Shown here in pieces: positions 8,938 to 16,423 of a DNA stretch of 64,000 nt. Each line of letters starts with the position of its first letter. Position 1 is the stretch's first letter. Both the position numbers and the translations under genes were made by a program. This DNA is from Lachnospiraceae bacterium M18-1. Its GTDB lineage: Bacteria > Bacillota > Clostridia > Lachnospirales > Lachnospiraceae. Below the pieces are notes generated by a model. That model was not told the DNA's origin. It saw only the letters and a list, made by a program, of their open reading frames with translations, and made no database searches. The stretch is from positions 901,409 through 965,408 of the forward strand of contig KE159605.1 of the NCBI GenBank assembly GCA_000403295.2, given 5' to 3'.

Positions 8938-9690
8938 TTAATTTACTGTAATATCATCTTTGAGTTTATTATATACCCCTTCTTTAATTCCCTCCACCTT
9001 CATCAGGTCCTCGATGCTCCCAAACAGCCCGTTAGACTCCCGGTACATGACGATACTTCCGGCTCTCGTATCCCCAATCCCATTCAATGTCTTGAGTTCC
9101 TCTCTGGAAGCAGTGTTGATATTTACCTTGCCGCCGGCACTGCTGCCGGCCGGACCGCCAGCGGGTACTGCAGACGGCGAGCCTGCGGCTGCGTCTCCTC
9201 CGGCGCTGCCGGACATGAGATACGCATCCAGTCCCTGACGGACTTCTTCATCTGTGGGAATATAAAGCCTTTCTCCGTCTGACACGGTCTGAGCCTGATT
9301 GATACTCTCTTCCGCCCCGTCCTCCCGGACGCCGCCTGCACGCGCAATGGCCTCATAAAGCCTTGCACCGGCCTCCAGTTCATAGACTCCCGGACTATTC
9401 ACGGCTCCGCATACATAAACAAAGATATGCCCGCCGCTGTCTGACTCTGCATTCCCAATCTCCTGTAAGTTTCCTTCTGCTTTTTTGTCTCTGATCTCCT
9501 CTGTGCTCTCAGACCCTTCCCTCTCCCGGGAAATCTCCTGACATATGGTATCTTCTTCCGTTCCCCGGCTGTCTTCCAGGCGGAACGTTTCCAGCTGATC
9601 CGCACTCTTACGTCCGCATCCTGCACACCAGAAACATACCATACATAAACCCAGCATTCCTGCTGCAGTCCTCAATTTTTTTCTGTTCAT
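8938..9690 (-). CDS. comEA: ComEA-type DNA-binding protein with SLBB and helix-hairpin-helix domains
   Basis: A 250-residue surface protein expected to bind incoming double-stranded DNA for ComEC. The N-terminus is a hydrophobic export segment ending in WCAGCGRK, either a lipobox (Cys 25, with an unusual Cys at -3) or a simple membrane anchor. An acidic, low-complexity spacer follows. An SLBB domain spans about 88-150 (IFVYVCGAVNSPGVYELEAG), then a Ser/Gly/Ala-rich linker. The C-terminus is a ComEA helix-hairpin-helix domain (about 187-250) with VNINTASREELKTLNGIG and the second hairpin LMKVEGIKEG. It is the first gene of the operon, behind a near-consensus promoter. The distance from comEC is unusual because three regulatory or envelope genes lie in between. 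Confidence 0.9.
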   Translation of the reverse strand: MNRKKLRTAAGMLGLCMVCFWCAGCGRKSADQLETFRLEDSRGTEEDTICQEISREREGSESTEEIRDKKAEGNLQEIGNAESDSGGHIFVYVCGAVNSPGVYELEAGARLYEAIARAGGVREDGAEESINQAQTVSDGERLYIPTDEEVRQGLDAYLMSGSAGGDAAAGSPSAVPAGGPAGSSAGGKVNINTASREELKTLNGIGDTRAGSIVMYRESNGLFGSIEDLMKVEGIKEGVYNKLKDDITVN

Positions 9691-9743
9691 TCTTCATCCT
9701 CACAGGGAAAACCAGTGCAAACCCCTTTACACCAGATATATCT

Positions 9744-9772
9744 ATTGTATCTAATTCATGCCTAAATTACAA
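9744..9772 (-). promoter_or_regulatory. Promoter of the comEA-comEC operon
   Basis: On the minus strand TTGTAA (9767-9772) and TACAAT (9744-9749) are 17 bp apart, 54 bp before the comEA start. No other promoter of this quality lies between comEA and comEC, so it probably drives all five genes. Confidence 0.65.
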
Positions 9773-9798
9773 TAGGTAAAAATATTTTTATCTTTATT

Positions 9799-10233
9799 TT
9801 ATCTTTCCCACTGGAAAACAGCGATCCCGATCAGAGCCAGTACAAGCCCTCCTGCCTTGACCCAGTCCCAGGGCGCCTTCTCGACGCCGAACAATCCGAA
9901 CAGTTCGATCAGATATGCCACCGCAAGCTGCGCCACTACGATCAACAGTGCAGATTTTGCCGGTCCCAGCGCCCCGATGCTCTTGATCACCGTCCAGGTG
10001 ATCCCGGCCCCGATGGCCCCTCCCAGCAGCATATACCTGGGTTCTACCCTGGCGATAGCAGAAATATCATCTCTGCCCATAACCAGCCACATCACTAGGC
10101 AGACTGCAAACGCACTGAGCTGCACCCATGCATTGGAGACCCACATCCCTGCTGTCTTGGTCACCTGGGTATTAAATACTCCCTGTATACTCATCAGGGC
10201 TCCCGATAACAGTGCGATCAAAAAACCTATCAT
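9799..10233 (-). CDS. YdcZ/DUF606-type membrane transporter (DMT superfamily)
   Basis: A 144-residue protein with four or five membrane segments, matching the small YdcZ (DUF606) branch of the drug/metabolite transporter superfamily. The start MIGFLIALLSGALMSIQGVFN and the middle YMLLGGAIGAGITWTVIKSIG are typical. Family members are mostly uncharacterised and sometimes act as pairs; the substrate here is unknown. ATG 10233 follows a GGAGG with 10-nt spacing and is preferred over an upstream TTG. It ends just before the comEA promoter and is a single-gene unit downstream of the arginine operon. Confidence 0.8.
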   Translation of the reverse strand: MIGFLIALLSGALMSIQGVFNTQVTKTAGMWVSNAWVQLSAFAVCLVMWLVMGRDDISAIARVEPRYMLLGGAIGAGITWTVIKSIGALGPAKSALLIVVAQLAVAYLIELFGLFGVEKAPWDWVKAGGLVLALIGIAVFQWER

Positions 10234-10426
10234 TCCACATATACCTCCATGCAATTTCAAAAACGCCGCGCGATCGGATTCCGGCTGCTGCCTGTCCTTC
10301 GGAGAAGCAGCAGGTTTCGTCCGTCCTGAGGATAGTATGTTCTGATACAGATTTTTTTATTCGCCGGGAACAAAAGTGCGCTTCGCACACTCCCGCGTTG
10401 TTACATTTTTAGCAGCGCAGTTTTTG

Positions 10427-10460
10427 TTCTATAGGAAAATTCGGAAAAGTTTCTATAGAA
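10427..10460. repeat. Inverted repeat in the argD-transporter gap
   Basis: TTCTATAG (10427-10434) and CTATAGAA (10453-10460) are perfect inverted arms around an AT-rich centre. The 10234-10557 gap otherwise holds only a small hairpin GTGCG-ctt-CGCAC near 10377-10389 and the probable arg terminator. This could be an operator or a remnant element; no binding protein is known. Confidence 0.35.
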
Positions 10461-10481
10461 GAAAAAAGAGACAGACGCGGC

Positions 10482-10540
10482 GCCGCCGGCTCTACAGGAA
10501 GCTTGCATCTACAAACATTCCGCAGGAAACAGCCGGCAGC
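10482..10540 (-). terminator. Possible terminator of the arginine operon
   Basis: On the minus strand GCTGCCGGCT (10540-10531) can pair with AGCCGGCGGC (10491-10482) across a 39-nt loop, followed about 10 nt later by a T-rich run (TCTCTTTTTTC). The long loop makes this weaker than a textbook terminator, but it lies directly after the argD stop. Confidence 0.4.
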
Positions 10541-10557
10541 CCCCTCGTCTGCCAAAA

Positions 10558-11742
10558 TCAGGACAGCGCCCTTTCCAGTTTTTTGATCATTTCATCCACA
10601 TGCTTTTCTTCGATGATCAGCGGCGGAAGAAGCCGGAGTACATTTCCTTCCGCAGAAATCACCAGAAGGCCTTCCTCCAGTGCGCGCAGGTTCACTTCCC
10701 CGAACGGTTTTGTGAGGACAAGGCCCTGCATCAGCCCCCTGCCCCGCCGTTCCAGGATGCACTCTTTTTTGTCTGTCAGCTCATCCAGGCGTGCCGTTAA
10801 GTAAGGCGCTATCTTATTCACGTGCTCTACGATCCGCTCTTTCTCAAAGATTTCGAGCACCTTGCGGACCGCCATGCAGGCCAGGGGATTTCCGCCGTAT
10901 GTAGTCCCGTGGTCACCTGGCTTTAACGACTGCTCTGCCACATGCTCCATCATAGCAAATGCCCCCACCGGAATCCCGTTTCCGATAGCCTTTGCCATCG
11001 TCATGATGTCAGGGCGCACGCCGTAACCCTGCCATGCAAACATCGTCCCGGTCCGTCCCATTCCGCACTGCACCTCATCACAGATCATCAGGATATCCTG
11101 CTCGTCACAGAGCTTCCGGATGCCTTCCATAAATTCCTGTGTGGCCGGATGGATCCCGCCTTCTCCCTGGAGCGGCTCCAGAATGATCGCGCAGGTCTGA
11201 TCGCTGACAAGGGCTTTCACACTCTCCAGATCGTTATAATCTGCAAAATGTACTCCTGGGAACAGCGGCCCGAAAGGTTCCCTGTACTCCCGATGCCCGG
11301 TTACCGATACTGCCCCCACGGTCCTGCCGTGGAAGGAATGATTCATGGCGATCACTTCATACCTTCCGGACTTCTTTGTCCAGGCATACTTCCTGGCGGT
11401 CTTCAGCGCCCCTTCAATAGCTTCCGCCCCGCTGTTTGTAAAAAATACTTTGTCCATACCGGAGGCTGCTGCCAGAGCATCGGCCGCCGCCCCGCTGTTT
11501 TCATGGTAATACAGGTTGGATATATGGCACAGCTTATCCAGCTGCGCTTTCAGTGCGTCGTTCAGCTCCGTATTGTGGTATCCCAGCCCGTTCACGCCGA
11601 TCCCGGCTGCAAAATCAAGATATTGTTTTCCTTCCGTATCATACAGATACACGCCTTCCCCATGATCCAGTACCACCGGGAAACGGTTATAAATATGCAG
11701 CAGATGCTCTTCAGCATTGCGGATGTTCTCATTCACCATCAT
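10558..11742 (-). CDS. argD: Acetylornithine aminotransferase
   Basis: A 394-residue class III PLP aminotransferase converting N-acetylglutamate semialdehyde to N-acetylornithine with glutamate as amino donor. Family marks are [43 protein letters not shown], the PLP-aspartate region [14 protein letters not shown] and the PLP lysine in [10 protein letters not shown], then [12 protein letters not shown]. It overlaps the argB end by about 14 bp, so the two are translationally linked. Two adjacent ATG codons (11742, 11739) are possible starts. It is the last gene of the argC-GNAT-argJ-argB-argD operon and is expected to be repressed through the ARG boxes upstream of argC. An additional role in lysine synthesis is possible, as in some relatives. 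Confidence 0.95.
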   Translation of the reverse strand: MMVNENIRNAEEHLLHIYNRFPVVLDHGEGVYLYDTEGKQYLDFAAGIGVNGLGYHNTELNDALKAQLDKLCHISNLYYHENSGAAADALAAASGMDKVFFTNSGAEAIEGALKTARKYAWTKKSGRYEVIAMNHSFHGRTVGAVSVTGHREYREPFGPLFPGVHFADYNDLESVKALVSDQTCAIILEPLQGEGGIHPATQEFMEGIRKLCDEQDILMICDEVQCGMGRTGTMFAWQGYGVRPDIMTMAKAIGNGIPVGAFAMMEHVAEQSLKPGDHGTTYGGNPLACMAVRKVLEIFEKERIVEHVNKIAPYLTARLDELTDKKECILERRGRGLMQGLVLTKPFGEVNLRALEEGLLVISAEGNVLRLLPPLIIEEKHVDEMIKKLERALS

Positions 11743-12628
11743 AATACCTGCTTTCTGCTTCATTTAAGATTGCCGTGCCGATTCCCTTGTTCGTAAAGAT
11801 TTCCAACAGCAGACAGTGGGGAATCCTTCCATCCAGGATATGTACCCGGGAAACCCCGTTTTCAATCGCATCGATACAGTTCTGAAGCTTGGGCAGCATG
11901 CCCCCTCCGATGTAGCCGTCCGTGATCAGCTCCCGTGCTTCCTCTGCCCGCAGCTCCGAGATCAGCGTTTTGGGATCCTGCGGATCTTTATATACGCCCT
12001 CGATGTCCGTCAGAAATGCCAGCTTTTCCGCCTTCACTGCGCGAGCGATAGCACAGGCCGCATCGTCCGCATTGATATTGTATGTCCGGTAATCATCGTC
12101 CATTCCTACCGGACAGACGATGGGCAGAAAATCCTTTTCCAACAGGTCGAACAAAATGGCCGCGTTGACTTCCTTGATGTCTCCCACAAAGCCGATATCC
12201 TGGCCGTCCGAATATTTTTTATCAACTCTCAGAAGGGCGCCGTCCTTACCGCTGATGCCGATGGCGCGCACCCCCAGCTCTTCCACAAGCTGCACCAGTC
12301 CTTTATTGACCTTTCCAAGCACCATTTCGGCCACTTCCATGGTATCCTCGTCGGTGACACGCAGGCCGTTAATGAATTTCGGCTCCATCCCTACTTTTCC
12401 GACCCATCTGCTGATCTCCTTGCCGCCCCCATGGACAATGATCGGCTTAAACCCGACCAGCTTCAAAAGTGTCACGTCCTGGATGACCTGTTTCTTCAAT
12501 TCGTCATCAACCATCGCGCTTCCGCCATACTTCACCACAATGATCTTCCGGTTAAAACGCTGGATATAAGGAAGCGCCTCGATCAAGACCTGGGCCTTAT
12601 CCAGATATTGCTGCATATTCTCATTCAT
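11729..12628 (-). CDS. argB: Acetylglutamate kinase
   Basis: A 299-residue amino-acid kinase that phosphorylates N-acetylglutamate. The nucleotide and substrate motifs are present: [11 protein letters not shown] near residue 30, [12 protein letters not shown] near 63, and [15 protein letters not shown] near 190. The long N-terminal helix ([20 protein letters not shown]) is of the type found in hexameric, arginine-feedback-inhibited enzymes, so feedback control is plausible. It is separated from argJ by 120 bp that are almost entirely occupied by two copies of a dispersed repeat, which makes the intergenic transcript structured. Confidence 0.95.
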   Translation of the reverse strand: MNENMQQYLDKAQVLIEALPYIQRFNRKIIVVKYGGSAMVDDELKKQVIQDVTLLKLVGFKPIIVHGGGKEISRWVGKVGMEPKFINGLRVTDEDTMEVAEMVLGKVNKGLVQLVEELGVRAIGISGKDGALLRVDKKYSDGQDIGFVGDIKEVNAAILFDLLEKDFLPIVCPVGMDDDYRTYNINADDAACAIARAVKAEKLAFLTDIEGVYKDPQDPKTLISELRAEEARELITDGYIGGGMLPKLQNCIDAIENGVSRVHILDGRIPHCLLLEIFTNKGIGTAILNEAESRYYDGE

Positions 12629-12647
12629 ATTCTATCCTTCTTTCTAA

Positions 12648-12740
12648 ACCTTTTGAAACGGCCGCATGGCCATAATGGGATGCCCTTGGGTATACCTTAT
12701 GAAACGGCCGGATGGCCATAGTGGGGTGCCCTTGGGGTAT
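12648..12740. repeat. Two tandem copies of a 46-47 bp dispersed repeat
   Basis: Copy 1 (12648-12693) and copy 2 (12694-12740) both run ACCTT(T/A)TGAAACGGCCG through GGCCAT to TGCCCTTGGG(G)TAT. A third copy lies at 32558-32604. Each contains GGCC-GCAT-GGCC or a close variant that can fold back, and copies abut through a GGTATACC palindrome. All copies lie in intergenic gaps, as expected for a REP-like or small non-autonomous element. Confidence 0.8.
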
Positions 12741-12748
12741 ACCTTTTA

Positions 12749-13972
12749 TCAGCTTCTGTAATCCGCATTGATATCAATATATTCATGGGTCAGATCACAT
12801 CCCCAGGCAGCCGCTTCGCCTTCCCCTTCCTTGAGGTCGGCAATGACGGTCACCTCGGGTTGGGACAGGATCTCTGTCGCCTTCTCCTCGCTGTAATCGA
12901 TGGCCGAACCATCACGAACAAGCTGAATCTTCCCTACCCGGCTCTCCAGATACAGATCCACCTTTTCCGGGTCAAATTGTGCCCCGGAATATCCCATGGC
13001 GCAGAGGATCCTCCCCCAATTGGCATCATGGCCTGCCACCGCAGCTTTGGTCAGATTGGAGCAGACGATGGATTTTGCCAGTGTCTTTGCCTGCTCTTTG
13101 GCAGATGCTCCGATGATCTTTGCCTCAAACAGCGCGGTAGCCCCTTCGCCGTCCCCGGCCATTTTCTTCGCAAGTGTTTCATTGACATAATGCAGGGCTT
13201 CTACAAACTTTGCGTACTCGGCCGTACCGCAGCGGATCTTCTCATTTTTCGCCATGCCGTTTGCCAAGAGGAGCAAGGTATCGTTGGTAGAAGTATCCCC
13301 ATCTACTGAGATCATATTATAGGTGTCCTTCACATCCTCGCTCAATGCCTTTTTCAGCGCCTTCTTTGAGATTGCCGCGTCAGTCGTGACAAAAGCCAGC
13401 ATGGTACACATATTGGGGTGGATCATCCCGGACCCCTTTGCCATCCCGCCGATCGTCACGGTCTTTCCCCCGATCTCAATCTGAACAGCCGCTTCCTTTT
13501 CCCGGGTATCTGTGGTCATGATGGCCCGCGCGGCCTCATTTCCATGCTCCAGATCTGCATCCAGGTCTGCGGAGAGTTTCACGATCCCTTCCTTCACCCG
13601 TTCCATGGGAATCTGCATCCCGATCACGCCGGTGGAGCCGATCAGCACGCCTTCCTTGTCAATCCCAAGCACCTCCGCCGCCTTTTCAGCCGTCTCCCTG
13701 CAGATCCGGTCTCCCTCTTTCCCGGTACAGGCATTGGCAATCCCCGAATTTACGATCACGGCCTGAGATTTTACACCGCTCTCCACCACAGCTCTGTCCC
13801 ATTTGACCGGCGCCGCTTTTACGATATTCGAAGTAAATGTTCCCGCAGTCTTGCAGGGCTTCTCACTATAGATCATTGCCATATCCGTGCGGTCCGTATA
13901 CTTGATTCCTGCAGCCGCCGCTGCTGCCTGAAATCCCTTTGCCGCGGTGACTCCGCCCTTGATGATTTCCAT
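12749..13972 (-). CDS. argJ: Bifunctional ornithine acetyltransferase / N-acetylglutamate synthase
   Basis: A 407-residue ArgJ precursor. In the cyclic arginine pathway it moves acetyl from N-acetylornithine to glutamate, and many family members also make N-acetylglutamate from acetyl-CoA. The self-cleavage and catalytic region is [18 protein letters not shown]; the nucleophile is Thr 190, preceded here by Cys instead of the usual Ala. Other marks are [12 protein letters not shown] near the start and [13 protein letters not shown] in the second half. A GAGAGG site precedes ATG 13972. With argJ present the pathway does not need a separate ArgA, although a GNAT gene lies immediately upstream. 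Confidence 0.95.
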   Translation of the reverse strand: MEIIKGGVTAAKGFQAAAAAAGIKYTDRTDMAMIYSEKPCKTAGTFTSNIVKAAPVKWDRAVVESGVKSQAVIVNSGIANACTGKEGDRICRETAEKAAEVLGIDKEGVLIGSTGVIGMQIPMERVKEGIVKLSADLDADLEHGNEAARAIMTTDTREKEAAVQIEIGGKTVTIGGMAKGSGMIHPNMCTMLAFVTTDAAISKKALKKALSEDVKDTYNMISVDGDTSTNDTLLLLANGMAKNEKIRCGTAEYAKFVEALHYVNETLAKKMAGDGEGATALFEAKIIGASAKEQAKTLAKSIVCSNLTKAAVAGHDANWGRILCAMGYSGAQFDPEKVDLYLESRVGKIQLVRDGSAIDYSEEKATEILSQPEVTVIADLKEGEGEAAAWGCDLTHEYIDINADYRS

Positions 13973-14162
13973 ATCTTTCGTCCTCTCTTTCTTTTCCTGT
14001 CTCTATCCGATGCGCAGCCTAGTACAGCATTGCATCTTTTCAGTCACAGTTCACTGACGCCAGTGACCGTAATCTTTTTCTCTTTGATCCGGTTCTGCCG
14101 TATCCGCAGCATACCAATGTAATGACAGACTTTTATTCAGATATACGCTGTTATCGTGTAAA

Positions 14163-14609
14163 TCACTGCTGGTTAAAAGCCGTGATATTTTCCGTATTCA
14201 GCACAAAATCATAATAATTCAGATCCAGGCGCTCCGTCCACCCGATGGTATTCCAGAACGCATTTCCAATATCATTTTTCGTGAACGCAATGAGAGACAC
14301 CTTACTGACTTGTTCCTCCTTCAGCGCTTCCATGGCCTGCACCACCATCGCTTTGCCGATGCCCCGCCTTCTGTATGCCTCATGCACGCATACATGATAC
14401 AGGCACCCTCTCCGTCCGTCATGACCGCAGAGGATACTGCCTACCACTTTCCCGTCCTCCACTGCCACCACGCTGGTGGTTGGATTCCGTTTCAAAAAGC
14501 GTTCCACGCCTTCCCTTGAGTCGTCAATACTGCGGATTCCAAAGCCTTTGATCGTCATCCAGAGTGCAAATACACCGTCATAGTCTTCTATCGTCATTGT
14601 ACGTATCAT
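14163..14609 (-). CDS. GNAT-family N-acetyltransferase inside the arginine operon
   Basis: A 148-residue single-domain GNAT protein. The acetyl-CoA site is CVHEAYRRRGIGKAMVVQAM (about residues 82-101), with VVAVEDGKVVGSILCGHDG before it and a typical C-terminal FWNTIGWTERLDLNYYDF. ATG 14609 has a good GGAGG site. It lies between argC and argJ on the same strand, 190 bp before argJ and 84 bp after argC, so it is probably co-transcribed and ARG-controlled. Making N-acetylglutamate is a tempting role, but single-domain GNATs have very varied substrates and nothing in the sequence fixes this one. Confidence 0.85.
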   Translation of the reverse strand: MIRTMTIEDYDGVFALWMTIKGFGIRSIDDSREGVERFLKRNPTTSVVAVEDGKVVGSILCGHDGRRGCLYHVCVHEAYRRRGIGKAMVVQAMEALKEEQVSKVSLIAFTKNDIGNAFWNTIGWTERLDLNYYDFVLNTENITAFNQQ

Positions 14610-14693
14610 ACCGTTCCTCCAAAAAGTAATCTCCGGCCGGCCCATCACGCAGACTCTCCGTGCACGGTTCCCGGCCGTCCTGCCTTTCCTGTG

Positions 14694-15734
14694 TCACGGA
14701 AATACCGGTACAAGTTCCAGGCCTTCGGACTCTTTGAGCCCAAACATCAGGTTCATATTCTGAACTGCCTGGCCCGCTGCTCCCTTGACCAGATTGTCGA
14801 TGGCACCCATCATAATGATCCTTCCGGTACGGGGATCGATCTTAAAGCCAATGTCCACATAGTTGCTGCCTTCTACCCATCTGGTCTCAGGAAATACATC
14901 TTTTTCCAGCACCCGGACAAATGTTTCGTTCCCATAATATTTGTCGTAGATGGCTTTTACTTCCTCATAATCGGTTTTCCTCTTCAATGACGCATATTCT
15001 GTAACCAGGATTCCCCGGTTCATAGGAACCAGATGCGGTGTAAAATTAAGCATAACCTTCTCTCCGGCCGCATATCCCAACTGCTCTTCAATCTCCGGCG
15101 TGTGCCTGTGGGATGCCACTCCATATGCCTTGATGCTCTCATTGACCTCACAATACAGGTTCTGGACCTTTGCCCCTCTTCCTGCACCAGAAACACCGGA
15201 TTTCGCGTCAATGATCAGCGTCCCCATATCGATCAGCCCTTCCTTTGCCAGAGGATATGCCGTCAGGATCGAACAAGTCGTATAGCAGCCGGGATTGGCT
15301 GTCAGCCGGGCCTTTTTCACATCCTCCCGGTTCACCTCGCATAGCCCGTATACCGCCTCCGGCAGAAACTGAGGGCTCTGATGATGAATCCCGTACCACT
15401 GCTCATAGACGGACACATCCTTGATTCGAAAATCCGCGCTCAGATCAATGATCTTCACTTTTGACAAAATGTGTTCATTGACAAGTGAAGCGCAAAATCC
15501 CTGGGGCGTAGCCGTAAAGATCACATCCGCCTGTTCTGCCAGTTCTTCCATATTATCATCCATGCAGGCCGCGTCTACGACCTGGAACATATTTCTATAG
15601 ACATCCGCATACTTCTGGCCGATATAGCTTCTGGAGCCATACCATACGATCTCCGTCTCCCTATGAGCAGACAGAAGACGCACCAGTTCGCCTCCCGCAT
15701 ATCCGGTCGCTCCGATAATTCCTGCTTTAATCAT
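14694..15734 (-). CDS. argC: N-acetyl-gamma-glutamyl-phosphate reductase
   Basis: A 346-residue NADPH-dependent reductase forming N-acetylglutamate semialdehyde. The nucleotide-binding start is IKAGIIGATGYAGGELVRLL. The catalytic Cys is in ANPGCYTTCSILTAYPL (about residue 150), and HRHTPEIEEQLG and TPHLVPMNRGIL are conserved substrate-side motifs. ATG 15734 is favoured because AAAGGA lies about 10 nt upstream; GTG 15743 would put the site almost on top of the start. It is the first gene of the arginine operon, behind the promoter and paired ARG boxes at 15831-15870. Confidence 0.95.
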   Translation of the reverse strand: MIKAGIIGATGYAGGELVRLLSAHRETEIVWYGSRSYIGQKYADVYRNMFQVVDAACMDDNMEELAEQADVIFTATPQGFCASLVNEHILSKVKIIDLSADFRIKDVSVYEQWYGIHHQSPQFLPEAVYGLCEVNREDVKKARLTANPGCYTTCSILTAYPLAKEGLIDMGTLIIDAKSGVSGAGRGAKVQNLYCEVNESIKAYGVASHRHTPEIEEQLGYAAGEKVMLNFTPHLVPMNRGILVTEYASLKRKTDYEEVKAIYDKYYGNETFVRVLEKDVFPETRWVEGSNYVDIGFKIDPRTGRIIMMGAIDNLVKGAAGQAVQNMNLMFGLKESEGLELVPVFP

Positions 15735-15830
15735 CTTCAGCACATCCTTTCTTATTATAACCAGTAACCATCATATACCTGTTCTTATCTAAAGTAAAGT
15801 TTTTTCTTCATAGATTCCCATTTCCGGAAC

Positions 15831-15870
15831 ACTTGCATAATTATACATCTAAAATGAATAATATGCAAGT
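15831..15870 (-). promoter_or_regulatory. Arginine operon promoter flanked by two facing ARG boxes
   Basis: ACTTGCATAATTATACAT (15831-15848) and AATGAATAATATGCAAGT (15853-15870) are both close to the Bacillus AhrC/ArgR box (CATGAATAAAAATGCAAGT) and face each other as an inverted pair. On the minus strand the promoter lies exactly here: -35 TTGCAT (15863-15868) and a perfect -10 TATAAT (15840-15845), spacer 17 bp. Bound ArgR would therefore cover the whole promoter, implying arginine repression. The distance to argC is about 97 bp. Confidence 0.85.
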
Positions 15871-16002
15871 TTTTCTTTTTTGTGCAAAGTTATTTTCGTT
15901 CAATATTTAATAAACACCTGTTCCTTCGAGAAAATAAGGTTGATTCTTGAAAAAAGAAGAGATTTATGTTAGCATGTAGCAAAGAAGCGAGGTGAGTGAC
16001 TC

Positions 16003-16362
16003 ATGCATACCAATGAATCTGCAGAAAACTATCTGGAAACCATACTGATCCTGAGCGAATCCCGTCCTGTGGTGCGGTCCGTCGATATTGCGTCAGAGCT
16101 TAATTTTAAAAAGTCAAGCGTCAGTGTTGCTATGAAGAAGCTCCGGGAAAGCAATCATATTACCGTAACTCCGGAAGGCTTTATCTACCTGACCGAAATC
16201 GGGAAGGAGGTTGCTGACCGAATCTATGAACGCCATAAACTGCTCTCCTCCTGGCTGGAGCAGCTTGGAGTCAGTCCAGAGGTTGCTGTTGCCGATGCCT
16301 GCAGGATTGAACACGTCATCAGCGCAGAAAGCTTTGAGGCAATCAAAAAGCATTTTTTATAG
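16003..16362 (+). CDS. Short DtxR/MntR-family metal-responsive repressor
   Basis: A 119-residue protein made of a winged helix (about 1-65, SVDIASELNFKKSSVSVAMKKL) and the dimerisation/metal domain (about 70-119), without the C-terminal SH3-like domain, as in MntR. By alignment with B. subtilis MntR, Glu 12, His 77 and the Glu-His of CRIEH keep ligand positions, whereas the Asp 8 position is Asn and the Glu 99 position is Cys. The metal preference may therefore differ from manganese. AGGTGAG precedes ATG 16003. It is transcribed away from argC and stands alone; no transporter gene is adjacent, so its targets are elsewhere. Confidence 0.85.
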   Translation: MHTNESAENYLETILILSESRPVVRSVDIASELNFKKSSVSVAMKKLRESNHITVTPEGFIYLTEIGKEVADRIYERHKLLSSWLEQLGVSPEVAVADACRIEHVISAESFEAIKKHFL

Positions 16363-16366
16363 AAGG

Positions 16367-16408
16367 AAAAGAGAGACATTCACATCAAGGTGTACGTCTC
16401 TCTTTTTA
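16367..16408. terminator. Bidirectional terminator between the dtxR-like gene and the hybrid kinase
   Basis: AAAAGAGAGAC (16367-16377) and GTCTCTCTTTT (16396-16406) form a perfect 11-bp stem with an 18-nt loop, with A and T runs on both sides. It serves both convergent genes. Confidence 0.9.
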
Positions 16409-16423
16409 TGTTCCGCCTTTGGC

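Noticed and set aside
13418..14122. Plus-strand frame of 234 codons
   Set aside because: Antisense to argJ and its upstream gap; no binding site and no recognisable protein features.
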